NCBI GenBank assembly: GCA_030605125.1
Contig: JAUWBD010000030.1
Location: forward strand, 1 to 34,774
From: Verrucomicrobiota bacterium
Lineage (GTDB): Bacteria; Verrucomicrobiota; Verrucomicrobiia; Opitutales; Opitutaceae
Length of the DNA stretch: 34,774 bases
Direction of reading: 5' to 3'
Under the pieces are notes generated by a model that saw nothing but the letters and a program-made list of their open reading frames with translations, ran no database searches and was not told the DNA's origin. Positions 24,797 through 32,764 of this stretch are shown here, piece by piece (the stretch's first letter is position 1; each line of letters opens with the position of its first letter). A program made the position numbers and the translations under genes.

Positions 24797-26377
24797 CTAC
24801 CTTTCGACCGCAATTGAAGGCTGCACCAGGACGAGCCGGTAGCCGATCAAGCGGTCGCGGCGGGCGCCGTTTACCTGCCGCACCGGCTCGGCGAGCACCG
24901 CCTGCAAGGAGTCGCCCACGCTGCCGCCCGCCACGCCGGCGGTGGGCGAGGGCCGACCCGATTCGGGCAACAACCACTCGGCGACGTTGCCCACCAGATC
25001 GTGAAAGCCGGCGGAGTTGGCCGCGAGGAGCGCGGTGTCGCGCACCAAGCCTTCGGAGTTTTCGGCCAGCCAGCCCGCCTGCTCCCCGTCCGCCAGCGCC
25101 GCCACCCACTCCGCCTGCGTCGGCAGGCGCACCTCCGCACCCATGATCCAGCCGAGCCGCTGCGCCACCGCCATGGCGTCGGTCCAGCTGACCGATTCCA
25201 CCGGGCGGTTGACGCCGGAGACGCGGCTCGGGTTGAGGTTGGCCACGCGCTCGTGCAGGCCCTGGGGCATCTCCACGCGCATCATCAGGAGCCGCGGCTG
25301 GCCCGGCACCGGGGAGAGGAGCGCGGAAAATTCTTTCTGCAGGTCGGCCAGGCGGGCGCGGCGCGGCGTGAGGTAGGCGAGGCGATCACGCAGGGCGGGC
25401 TCGAGCGCCACGCCGTCGGGATACGCGTTCGAGGCGGCGGTGATCTCCGTCATCGCCGCCTCGAGCCGCTGGGCGGCGGCCTCGGCGTCGCCGGCGCGAA
25501 GGAGCGCGGCGGCCTCGGCTTCGAGGCGGGTGGCGAGCAGGACCTGGGGCAGGGCCCGGATCGTCTGCACGCGACGCGAGAGGGCGGCGCGCCTCTCCGC
25601 CGCCTCGGCGGGGCTGAGCTTGGCGTCGAGCTGGGCTCGGAGCCGGACCGCCTCTTGCACCAAGCGCTCGCGCTCGGGCGCCCGGTCGGCGCGCGCCTCG
25701 GCCTCGGCCTTGTCGAGGAGTTGCTCGACCAAGCGCTCACGGTCCCCGCGGCGCAAGGCGGCAAGCTCGCCGTCGATCACTTTCAACCGCGCGACGCTGG
25801 CTTGGGCGGAGTCGGGGAAACGGCGGTTGATCTCCGACTGCAGCTCGCGGGCGCGGGTGTAGAACGCCTCGGCGTCGGCGCGGCCGGGCTCACGCGCCTG
25901 GGCGAGCGTGCGCTCGAGCTCGTTGGCGAGGGGGCGCACCTCGGCCCAGTTGATTCGCCTCTCGAGTCGTTGAATGAGACTCGGGTCGCGGGAGGGATCG
26001 GCCCAGCGGCCGCGCTGGATCTCGCGCAGACGGGCGAGGGACTCTTTCAACTCGGGGAGCCCCGCCTGCGAATCGGCATCCGCATCCGCCGCCGCGAGGA
26101 GCTCGGCCGCGCGCTGGCGGGCGATCTCGGCGCGGAGGCGTTCGCGTTCCACGCGCCACTGGCCGCGACGTTGCGGAGGCTCGCTCTCATCCGCGATCAA
26201 GGCGTCGAGGAGTTTAATCAGGTAGGCTGGCTTCGCGCCGCCTTCGCGGGCGCGCTCCAGCTCGCGCCGGCCCTGCTCATCCGCCCGGATCTCCGGAAGG
26301 GTCAAGCCGAGCGAAAGCGCGGCGAGGCTGCAGAGCCAGGCCGCGCGAGATTTCGAGAAGGAGAATGCCGACCGCAT
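24797..26377 (-). CDS. Exported coiled-coil protein with SUMF1/FGE-fold C-terminus
   Basis: A 526-residue protein. ATG 26377 gives a signal peptide ('AAWLCSLAALSLGLTLPEIR'); the frame upstream begins only with TTG 26413. Residues about 30-340 are almost entirely charged helix and probably form a long coiled coil. The C-terminal 180 residues have the formylglycine-generating enzyme/SUMF1 fold: 'NPSRVSGVNRPVESVSWTDA', 'RLPTQAEWVAALADGEQ', 'GFHDLVGNVAEWLLPES', 'AGGSVGD', 'GYRLVL'. The cysteines that act in true FGE are absent, so sulfatase activation is unlikely. Similar domains bind ligands or act in other envelope systems. It lies 78 bases downstream of the HEAT-like gene on the same strand and is probably co-transcribed with it. 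Confidence 0.82.
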   Translation of the reverse strand: MRSAFSFSKSRAAWLCSLAALSLGLTLPEIRADEQGRRELERAREGGAKPAYLIKLLDALIADESEPPQRRGQWRVERERLRAEIARQRAAELLAAADADADSQAGLPELKESLARLREIQRGRWADPSRDPSLIQRLERRINWAEVRPLANELERTLAQAREPGRADAEAFYTRARELQSEINRRFPDSAQASVARLKVIDGELAALRRGDRERLVEQLLDKAEAEARADRAPERERLVQEAVRLRAQLDAKLSPAEAAERRAALSRRVQTIRALPQVLLATRLEAEAAALLRAGDAEAAAQRLEAAMTEITAASNAYPDGVALEPALRDRLAYLTPRRARLADLQKEFSALLSPVPGQPRLLMMRVEMPQGLHERVANLNPSRVSGVNRPVESVSWTDAMAVAQRLGWIMGAEVRLPTQAEWVAALADGEQAGWLAENSEGLVRDTALLAANSAGFHDLVGNVAEWLLPESGRPSPTAGVAGGSVGDSLQAVLAEPVRQVNGARRDRLIGYRLVLVQPSIAVER

Positions 26378-26455
26378 GCCCAGCCGCTTGGCGGGAGGGC
26401 GCGGCAAACGCAATCCCGCTCGATCAAGCGAGGGGCGGCGCTCCGCGACGACCGC

Positions 26456-27094
26456 TCACGGAGCGGCGGTGCCGGCGGTGCGCAGGGTGACGTCGCGCCC
26501 GCGGGGGCCGCCGCGGACCTTGAAGGTGCCAGGGAGCGGGGGCGCGGGCGGGATTTCCAAAAACTCCGCGGCGTCGAGCAGGGCCGCGGATTCGCGCGGG
26601 TCGTGCGCCTCTTGGGCCGCCTTGCGCAGATACGCGATGCCATCGGCGTGGCCGACCTGCATGATCGCCTCGCGGGCGAAGGTGCGGATCTCGGGATCGG
26701 CATGGGCGAGGAAGCGCGCGAGCACGGGCAGGGCATCCGGGTGATAGGTGGTGTAGGCGGCCTCGATCTCGGCGATGAGACGATCACGCGTCTCCGGCGC
26801 CAATTCAGCGGCAGCGGGGCTCGCCGAGCCGGCGCCGGCGGCGAAAGTCGCGCCGGCGGCGGGCTCGGTGGAGTCGGGCACGGTGCCGCGAACGAGTGCC
26901 GCGGGGGCGGCGCCAAAATCGGAGGAGGCGCTGAAGGCGGCGGGAGCGCGCCCAGGCGAGGAAGGATCGAAGGCAGGCAACGCCTCGTCGTTACGGGCCG
27001 AGGTGGCTTCCGGACGGGCCGAGAACCAGGCGATACCGAGGCCGAGGCCGAGGCAGAGCGCGGAGAAGGGGAGCAGCTTGGCGAGGGGATGCAT
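26456..27094 (-). CDS. Membrane-anchored HEAT-repeat-like protein
   Basis: A 212-residue protein. ATG 27094 begins 'MHPLAKLLPFSALCLGLGLG', a membrane or signal anchor; the frame upstream starts only with GTG at 27154 inside the terminator hairpin, so it is rejected. An Ala/Pro-rich low-complexity stretch (30-100) precedes a short helical-repeat domain: 'ALPVLARFLAHADPEIRTFA' and 'GHADGIAYLRKAAQEAHDPR' (about 115-175), with HEAT/PBS-lyase-type spacing. The C-terminus ('GTFKVRGGPRGRDVTLRTAG') is not recognised. It is upstream of the SUMF1-fold gene in a likely two-gene operon. The function is unknown; HEAT repeats bind proteins. Confidence 0.7.
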   Translation of the reverse strand: MHPLAKLLPFSALCLGLGLGIAWFSARPEATSARNDEALPAFDPSSPGRAPAAFSASSDFGAAPAALVRGTVPDSTEPAAGATFAAGAGSASPAAAELAPETRDRLIAEIEAAYTTYHPDALPVLARFLAHADPEIRTFAREAIMQVGHADGIAYLRKAAQEAHDPRESAALLDAAEFLEIPPAPPLPGTFKVRGGPRGRDVTLRTAGTAAP

Positions 27095-27146
27095 TGAGAG
27101 AAAGGAGGTGGCGCAGGGAGGGAGGACAGCGGAGAGCAGATGGAGG

Positions 27147-27178
27147 AAAAACACCGGCCTGGGGCGGGGCCGGTGTTT
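27147..27178 (-). terminator. Rho-independent terminator of the 27208-28272 gene
   Basis: An 11-bp stem AAACACCGGCC (27149-27159) / GGCCGGTGTTT (27168-27178) with an 8-base loop. On the minus strand the stem runs into a five-T stretch. It lies 30 bases beyond the stop codon, between that gene and the HEAT-like gene. Confidence 0.85.
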
Positions 27179-27207
27179 GCGAGGTCGAAACGGCTAACTA
27201 GCCCGGC

Positions 27208-28272
27208 TCAGTTCACAGGCGGCAGCGCGTTGAGATACTTCTGCAGGTCGGGCTGGTAGGAGGCCTTGCCCATCGAGACGCTGCCGGTGATGATCGACTC
27301 GTGCGCACCGGTGTTCTCGCCCGCGGAGAAGACGGAGGCGGGGCCGGTGAGATTTTTGCCGGAGATGGCGCCGCGGGTGTAGGTGTTGCGGCGGGAATCG
27401 TAGGCCTCGCTCCAGTTCAGCACGCCGCCGGCGCGCATCCGGAGATACTCGCCGGAATCCACCCGGCGATAGAAGGCAAACTCGCCGAGAGCCTGGCCCT
27501 TGTAGGAGTCGGAGACGAGGGTGTAGTCCCAGGTGTTGTTCGGCGTGCGATCAAAACGATCCACATACTTGCCGCTCTCCACCGTCTCGAAGGAGGCGAA
27601 GTCGATCAGTTGCGGGGCGACGTAGCGATTGTCCTCGGCGCCGATGTAGATCGGCTGCGGGTCGTTGGCGCCCCGCTCGGCGAAGAAATAGAGGCCCGGG
27701 CGGATGATGGTGACGTGCGTCGGCGTGTTGTAGAGCAGGTCGAAGGCGGAGGGCACGCCGTCAAAACGCACCGCGACCAGGCGCCATCCGCGCGTGGACG
27801 TGATGCGCTGGGGGTAGATCCGGGCCAGATCGTTGAGGAGCGTGGTGTTGTTGTAGCGGGTCTTGAGGATCGAGTGGGCACCGTTGGCGGTCACGGTGAC
27901 CGCCGCGCCCGTCGCATCCTGGCGCTCGGTCACGCGCTCGACGAAGTAGTTGGTCCCGGTCGCGACGGCATTCCAGGCGAAGGGATTGAGCACGGCGGGG
28001 GCCGGCTCCGGGGGATTGAAGACGGCGTCGTAGCGTAGGAGGTCCTGGTGATAAACGATGCCGCGCCCGAGGTCGCGGGTGCGCTGGGCCTCGGTGATGC
28101 GGTGGCCGCCGACGGTTTCGCTGATCGTCAGCTTGACGCTGAGCGTCGAGAGGTTGCCCGGGAGGCTGAGCGGCACGCCGTTTTCGTCTTCATGATAGGT
28201 CTGCGCGGAGACCATCGGAGCGAAGAGCGCCTGGGCCAGCAGGACAGCGGGGGCGAGATAAGGTATTTTCAT
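27208..28272 (-). CDS. Secreted protein of unknown family
   Basis: A 354-residue protein not recognised. ATG 28272 gives a signal peptide ('MKIPYLAPAVLLAQALFAPM', cut after VSAQ). The mature part is beta-rich and polar: 'TLSVKLTISETVGGHRITEA' near the N-terminus, 'YFVERVTERQDATGAAVTVT', 'THVTIIRPGLYFFAERGAND' and 'ISGKNLTGPASVFSAGENTG'. No membrane helix, sorting signal or catalytic motif is seen. The longer open frame upstream to 28524 would lack a signal peptide and is rejected. It is divergent from the SGNH hydrolase gene and carries its own terminator, so it is monocistronic. Confidence 0.78.
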   Translation of the reverse strand: MKIPYLAPAVLLAQALFAPMVSAQTYHEDENGVPLSLPGNLSTLSVKLTISETVGGHRITEAQRTRDLGRGIVYHQDLLRYDAVFNPPEPAPAVLNPFAWNAVATGTNYFVERVTERQDATGAAVTVTANGAHSILKTRYNNTTLLNDLARIYPQRITSTRGWRLVAVRFDGVPSAFDLLYNTPTHVTIIRPGLYFFAERGANDPQPIYIGAEDNRYVAPQLIDFASFETVESGKYVDRFDRTPNNTWDYTLVSDSYKGQALGEFAFYRRVDSGEYLRMRAGGVLNWSEAYDSRRNTYTRGAISGKNLTGPASVFSAGENTGAHESIITGSVSMGKASYQPDLQKYLNALPPVN

Positions 28273-28608
28273 GGGTGTTCGTTTGGGAGGTGCCCTCGCA
28301 GAATAAGCGAAACGCCGATGGACGGAAAACCGGAGAACCCGAGGCGCGTTGAGGCCGGTGAACCTCCGCCTTCTGAGAAGAAAAACCCCTCGCACCACCG
28401 GGAGGGGAATCCGGTGGGGAGCAGGGCCCCGGCTACCTGCTCCGAGGCCTCGGAGCGGTGAAAAAGGGCGAATCCACGGGCGCAGGCGCCGGAGAAGCCC
28501 GCATACCCGTCGGTAGAGCGGCACAGCTAAGGTGATGCGCGACGAGTTGGCCGGGCCGATGCCGTGCCCGTTCGCGCCCCTTTCCCCTCACCCTACAAGA
28601 AAAACACC
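28273..28608. other. Gene-free 336-bp divergent region with strong secondary structure
   Basis: No gene is seen. It holds a GGAGCAGG/CCTGCTCC hairpin (28418-28443), the perfect 14-bp palindrome TCCGAGGCCTCGGA (28441-28454) and CCACCGG/CCGGTGG (28396-28416). On the minus strand CCCCT…AGGGG followed by TTTTTC (about 28383-28406) resembles a terminator inside the leader of the 28272 gene. GGGGAATCCGGTG (28404) and GAAGCCCGCATACCCG (28494) resemble parts of a cobalamin riboswitch, but the other conserved segments are not found. Confidence 0.4.
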
Positions 28609-30525
28609 ATGACAAGCCAAAGCCTCCCCGCCGGCGCTTCGCCCGCCCTTGCCGAGAATCATCGCCCGTCCTCCCGACGCGCGCGGCACCTGCTCGCCGC
28701 CTGTCTCCTGCTCTCCGCCGCTCCGCTTTTCGGACAGGTGCGGATCGTAACCAACGGCGACAGCATCACCGCCGGCGTGGGCGCCTCCGACCCCAACACC
28801 AGCGGCTACCCGGCGCGGCTCGACGCGCTGCTCGGCCCCGGCTTCACCGTGCAACGCGAGGCGACCAGCGGCGCCACCCTCCTCCAGCGCGGCCGCCCCT
28901 CTTACCGCTCCACCTCCGGCGTGGCTAACACCGTCGCCGCCGATCCCGACATCATCACGATCATGCTCGGATCCAACGACTCGAAGGCCGTGCACCAGGC
29001 CCTCCTGCCGGACTTCATCGACGACTACGTGTCCTTGATCGACACCTACCGCGGCGCCCTCGGCGACGTGTCGATCTACCCCGTGCTCCCCCCTCCGGCC
29101 ACCGATGTGGACGTGCGCGGCTCCGTGGTCGCCAACCACATCCTCCCCGGCGTGCTCGAGGCCGCCCGCCGCCGCGGACTGAACGTCATCGACGTCCACT
29201 CCGCCTTCGGCCGCGACCCGCTCGGCTTTTTCACCGACGGCGTGCACCCCGCCGACCAGGGCTATCAGATCATCGCCGAGCGCCTGCGCGACGGCCTCGT
29301 CTCCAACCTCGTGCTCCGCCCCCTGCCCGACGCCTGGCAACGCGCCGACATCGGCGCCACGGGCCTGGGCGGCGCCGACGCGCTCGATTTCGACGGCTCC
29401 GTGATCATGCTCGGCGCCGGTGTCGGCGTCGGCGCGCGGGCCGACGCTTTCCGCTTCGCCGCCCAGAGCACCGCCGGCGATTCCTCGGTGATAGCCCGCG
29501 TGGGCGTCGTGGAAAACGTGGACCCGCTCGTGCCCGTCGCCGCCAGCGCGGCCGCCGGCGTGATGATCCGCGAATCTCTCGGCCGCGACTCGCGTCACGC
29601 GGCGGTTCTCGTCACCGCCGGCCAGGGCGTGTCTTTTCGCTGGCGCGACTCGAAAGGCGCCACCGGCGGCGAGGTCAACATCCCCGGCGTCACGCCGCCG
29701 GTCTGGGTGCGCCTTGATCGCTCGGGCGACGACTTTACCGCCCAATATTCCGCCGACGGCTTCAACTGGAGCCCGATCGGCACCTCCCGCCGCATCACCA
29801 TGCCCGCCGGCGCCCACGCCGGGCTCGCGGTCAACAGCGGCTCCGCCACCCAGCTCGCCCGCGGGCGCTTCGAATCCGTCGAAGTCTCCCGGCAGGCGCC
29901 CGGCACGCCCTTCGCGCCGCTCAACGTCGAGGCGACCGCCACCGCCGGCTCGGTGACCCTCAACTGGCCCGCCTCGCCCGGCGCCACCTCGTATCGCATC
30001 CTTCGCGCCACCTCACCCGACGGCGCGTTCAGCGAGCGCGGCCTCGCCACCGCCGGCGCCACCACCTTCTCCGACGGAAGCGTGAACAGCGGCGCCACCT
30101 ACTACTACACCGTCGTGCCCCTCGACGGCTCCCTGCAAGGCCCCGCCAGCACGCCGCTGCGCGTCGGCCCGCCCGAGGCGCCCACCGGCCTCTCGGTCGT
30201 GATGATCTCGTTTGGTCAGGCCCGCCTTACTTGGAACGCCCGCGACGAGGCCACCAGCTACCGGGTAAAACGCGCCAGCGGCAACGGCTCCTACGCCACC
30301 ATCGCCACCGTCACGGGCGCCACCACCTACCTCGACTCGAGCGCGATCCCCGGCACGACCTACCGCTACATCGTCACCGCGGTGAACGGATCCGGCGAGA
30401 GCCGCGCTTCGGCAAACTTCACGCCCGAACCCTACGGGCTCCACCTGCGCCCGAGCGGCCCGCGCCAGACCCCCGGCCGCCGCGCGTTCATCATCGATTC
30501 GAACACCGAATACATGAGCCGCTAG
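28609..30525 (+). CDS. Secreted SGNH/GDSL hydrolase with concanavalin-like and two FN3 domains
   Basis: A 638-residue exported esterase-type enzyme. ATG 28609 leads to a late signal peptide ('HLLAACLLLSAAPLFGQ', about 27-43) after a basic N-region; the frame open to 28564 adds little. The SGNH blocks are complete: 'TNGDSITAG' (nucleophile Ser52), 'SGATLLQRG' (oxyanion Gly88), 'MLGSNDSK' (Asn123) and 'DGVHPADQGY' (Asp210, His213). Residues about 235-445 form a concanavalin-like domain ('PPVWVRLDRSGDDFTAQYSA'). Two FN3 domains (about 448-537 and 540-625) follow. Such enzymes often remove acetyl groups from plant polysaccharides, which would fit a polysaccharide-degrading lifestyle, but the substrate is not determined. 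A terminator follows the stop. Confidence 0.9.
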   Translation: MTSQSLPAGASPALAENHRPSSRRARHLLAACLLLSAAPLFGQVRIVTNGDSITAGVGASDPNTSGYPARLDALLGPGFTVQREATSGATLLQRGRPSYRSTSGVANTVAADPDIITIMLGSNDSKAVHQALLPDFIDDYVSLIDTYRGALGDVSIYPVLPPPATDVDVRGSVVANHILPGVLEAARRRGLNVIDVHSAFGRDPLGFFTDGVHPADQGYQIIAERLRDGLVSNLVLRPLPDAWQRADIGATGLGGADALDFDGSVIMLGAGVGVGARADAFRFAAQSTAGDSSVIARVGVVENVDPLVPVAASAAAGVMIRESLGRDSRHAAVLVTAGQGVSFRWRDSKGATGGEVNIPGVTPPVWVRLDRSGDDFTAQYSADGFNWSPIGTSRRITMPAGAHAGLAVNSGSATQLARGRFESVEVSRQAPGTPFAPLNVEATATAGSVTLNWPASPGATSYRILRATSPDGAFSERGLATAGATTFSDGSVNSGATYYYTVVPLDGSLQGPASTPLRVGPPEAPTGLSVVMISFGQARLTWNARDEATSYRVKRASGNGSYATIATVTGATTYLDSSAIPGTTYRYIVTAVNGSGESRASANFTPEPYGLHLRPSGPRQTPGRRAFIIDSNTEYMSR

Positions 30526-30555
30526 CGCACTTGCTTGCGGTGAAGCGCGTTGATC

Positions 30556-30589
30556 GCGCGGGGCGCGGCGATGCCGCCCCCGCGCTTTT
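30556..30589 (+). terminator. Terminator of the SGNH hydrolase gene
   Basis: GCGCGGGG (30556-30563) pairs with CCCCGCGC (30578-30585), with an inner CGGC/GCCG stem, followed by TTTT. It lies 30 bases after the stop. The minus-strand SRAP gene ends six bases beyond it. Confidence 0.7.
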
Positions 30590-30594
30590 GCGTT

Positions 30595-31326
30595 TCAAGA
30601 TCCAAACCCGAGCTCGAGGTTGGCGGAATCGTCTTCGTCGCGCGCGGCGAGGCCGTGCACGGCAGGGCGCACACACTCGGGCGAATCAAACTCGGCGCGG
30701 TTCATGCGCGGGCTCACCGGCGTGGCGCCCAGCCCGCCCGCCGCGGCCGGCGCGAGCAGCGCGGCGAGATCGGCCTCGCTGGCCTGCGGGTCGAGCCAGG
30801 CGCGGCAGGCCTCCGCGTCGGTGAGCAACGCCGGCATGCGGTGATGAATCGGCGCCATGAGCGCGTTGGCCGGGGTGGTGATGATCAGCGCGGCGGGCTC
30901 GGCCTCGGCGCTCGGCTCCCAAAGCGCCGCGAAAGCGAAGGACGCGGCATCGACGCGACGGAAAAGCCAGGGCAGGCGGGCGTGCCCGCGCTTTTCCCAC
31001 TCATAAAAACCCGTGGCGGGCACGAGGCAGCGGCGGCGGCGAAAGGCTTCGCGGAAGGTGGGCTTCCGCGCGAGGGTCTCGGCGCGTGCGTTAACGAGCA
31101 AGGGCGCGCCCTCGCCGGCCGCGGCGGCCGGGCGAAAGCCCCAGCGCGGCGAGAAGGCCCGGGCCGTGCGGGGCTTTTCACCGGCGCGCAGGGCGAGGAT
31201 CTCCGTCCCCGGGGCGATGTTGAAGCGGTCCATCGCCCGCGCCACGGCGAGCGCGAGCGCGTCGAGCCCGAGTTTTTTAAAACCCGACTCGGCGGCGGCG
31301 CGCTCGAGGACGAAGCGGGTGCACAT
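30595..31326 (-). CDS. SRAP-domain protein (YedK/HMCES-like)
   Basis: A 243-residue protein that protects abasic sites in single-stranded DNA by forming a thiazolidine link through its N-terminal cysteine. The start 'MCTRF' leaves Cys2 as the new N-terminus after Met removal. The active-site residues are in place: Asn36 ('FNIAPGTE'), the 'NARAET' motif (79-84), 'FREAFRRRRCLVPATGFYEW' with Glu109, and His161 in 'HHRMP'. The length fits the family. The gene lies 21 bases downstream of the O-acetylhomoserine sulfhydrylase gene and is probably co-transcribed; the two functions are not known to be related. The C-terminus beyond 205 is variable, as usual. Confidence 0.93.
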   Translation of the reverse strand: MCTRFVLERAAAESGFKKLGLDALALAVARAMDRFNIAPGTEILALRAGEKPRTARAFSPRWGFRPAAAAGEGAPLLVNARAETLARKPTFREAFRRRRCLVPATGFYEWEKRGHARLPWLFRRVDAASFAFAALWEPSAEAEPAALIITTPANALMAPIHHRMPALLTDAEACRAWLDPQASEADLAALLAPAAAGGLGATPVSPRMNRAEFDSPECVRPAVHGLAARDEDDSANLELGFGS

Positions 31327-31347
31327 GCGCGAACACGGGGGCGCGGC

Positions 31348-32661
31348 TCAGGCCTTGCCCAGCGCCTGCTCGAGGTCGGCCTTCAGGTCGGCGAAGTCCT
31401 CGCAGCCGAAGCTGAGGCGGATGTAGTCGGGCTGCACGCCGCTCGACACCTGCTGCTCGGGCGTGAGCTGGCTGTGCGTCGTGCTCGCGGGGTGGATGGC
31501 GAGGCTCTTCGCGTCGCCGATGTTGGCGAGGTGGCTGAAGAGCTTTAGGCCGTTGATCGTGCGCTTGGCGCCCTCGAAGCCGGCCTTCACGCCGAAGCCG
31601 AGCAGGCCGCCGTATCCACCGGTCAGATACTTGTTGGCCGCCGCGTGGTATTTCGAGCCCGGCAGGCCAGGATAGTTGACCCAGGCCACCTTCGGGTGGT
31701 CCTGGAGAAAGTGCGCGGCGGCGAGGGCGTTGGCGCAGATGCGCTCCATGCGGAGGTGGAGCGTCTCGAGGCCGATGAGCGACTGCCAGGCGTTGAAGGG
31801 CGAGATGCAGGCGCCGACATCGCGCAGGAGCTGGAGGCGCATCTTGAGCGCGAAGGCGACGTTGGCGCCGCCGGCCGGCGGGAAGGCCTTGAACGTGTCC
31901 CAGTGCACGAGGCCGTGGTAGGAGGCGTCGGGCGTGGTGAAGCCGGGGAAGCGGCCCGAGCCCCAGTCGAAATTGCCGCCGTCCACGACGATGCCGCCGA
32001 TGGAGGTGCCATGGCCGGCGAGGTATTTGGTGGTCGAGTGGACGACGATGTTGGCGCCCCATTCGAAGGAGCGGTGCAGGATCGGGCTGAGGCAGGTGTT
32101 GTCGAGGATGAGCGGCACGCCGGCCTCGCGGGCAATCTTGGCGACCTCCTCGACCGGAAAGATGTTGAGCGCGGGGTTGCCGAGGCCCTCGCCGTAGAAG
32201 GCCTTGGTGTTGGGCCGGAGCGCGCGGCGAAAGGCCTCGGGATCGTCGGCGTCCACGAAGGTGATCTGGAGGCCGAGCTTCGGCAGCGTGTGGTGGAAGA
32301 GATTGTAAGTGCCGCCGTAGAGCTGGGAGACGGAGACGATGTGGTCGCCGGCGCCGGCGAGGTTGAGGATTGCGTCGGTGATGGCGGCCTGGCCGGAGGC
32401 GTGGGCCACGGCGGCCGTGCCGCCCTCGAGCGCGGAGATGCGTTGCTCGAAGACGTCGGTAGTGGGATTGCCGATACGGGTGTAGATGTTGCCCAGCTCC
32501 TTCAGCGCGAAGAGATTCGCGGCGTGCTCGGTGTCACGGAAGACGTAGCTCGTGGTCTGGTAGAGCGGCACGGCGCGCGAGCCGGTGGCGGAGTCGGGCG
32601 TCTGGCCCGCGTGGAGGGATTTGGTGCCGAGACCGGAAGGATAGGGCTTGAGGGAGGACAT
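31348..32661 (-). CDS. metY: O-acetylhomoserine sulfhydrylase (Cys/Met metabolism PLP enzyme)
   Basis: Converts O-acetylhomoserine plus sulfide to homocysteine (methionine synthesis) using pyridoxal phosphate. It has 437 residues, the usual length for MetY and longer than MetB/MetC enzymes. 'LHAGQTPDSATGSRAVPLYQ' at the N-terminus, 'YTRIGNPTTDVFEQRISALE' (60-79), 'ASGQAAITDAIL', 'DNTCLSPIL' (188-196) and the PLP-lysine motif 'VVHSTTKYLAGHG' (Lys212) are typical of MetY. The ending 'RLSFGCEDFADLKADLEQAL' is also typical. The substrate preference for O-acetyl rather than O-succinyl homoserine follows from the family type and length. No Shine-Dalgarno sequence precedes the ATG; a 7-bp array lies just upstream. 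Confidence 0.93.
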   Translation of the reverse strand: MSSLKPYPSGLGTKSLHAGQTPDSATGSRAVPLYQTTSYVFRDTEHAANLFALKELGNIYTRIGNPTTDVFEQRISALEGGTAAVAHASGQAAITDAILNLAGAGDHIVSVSQLYGGTYNLFHHTLPKLGLQITFVDADDPEAFRRALRPNTKAFYGEGLGNPALNIFPVEEVAKIAREAGVPLILDNTCLSPILHRSFEWGANIVVHSTTKYLAGHGTSIGGIVVDGGNFDWGSGRFPGFTTPDASYHGLVHWDTFKAFPPAGGANVAFALKMRLQLLRDVGACISPFNAWQSLIGLETLHLRMERICANALAAAHFLQDHPKVAWVNYPGLPGSKYHAAANKYLTGGYGGLLGFGVKAGFEGAKRTINGLKLFSHLANIGDAKSLAIHPASTTHSQLTPEQQVSSGVQPDYIRLSFGCEDFADLKADLEQALGKA

Positions 32662-32669
32662 GGGGGGAG

Positions 32670-32704
32670 AGAATGAGGGATGACCGATGACGAATGTCGA
32701 ATGA
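32670..32704 (-). repeat. Degenerate five-unit 7-bp array upstream of metY
   Basis: In gene direction the units are TCATTCG, ACATTCG, TCATCGG, TCATCCC and TCATTCT, with an exact 7-bp period, ending 8 bases before the ATG at 32661. Same unit, copy number and orientation as the array upstream of ade. Confidence 0.7.
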
Positions 32705-32764
32705 GCGAACGGGGGTGGCGAATTCGGATTTGCCGCCGGGCGAGGGTAGAACAGGCCTGCGAGT

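Noticed and set aside
24797-25340. Formylglycine-generating enzyme function for the SUMF1-fold protein
   Set aside because: The fold landmarks are present but the active-site cysteines are not, and no sulfatase gene is in the window.
25001-27097. 698-residue plus-strand open frame opposite the SUMF1-fold and HEAT-like genes
   Set aside because: Low-complexity antisense product; the minus-strand genes have signal peptides and domains.
28330-28608. A confident cobalamin riboswitch
   Set aside because: Two elements fit, but the L5 AAU loop and the ACUGU-type core are missing and the downstream genes are not cobalamin-related; only kept as a low-interest finding.
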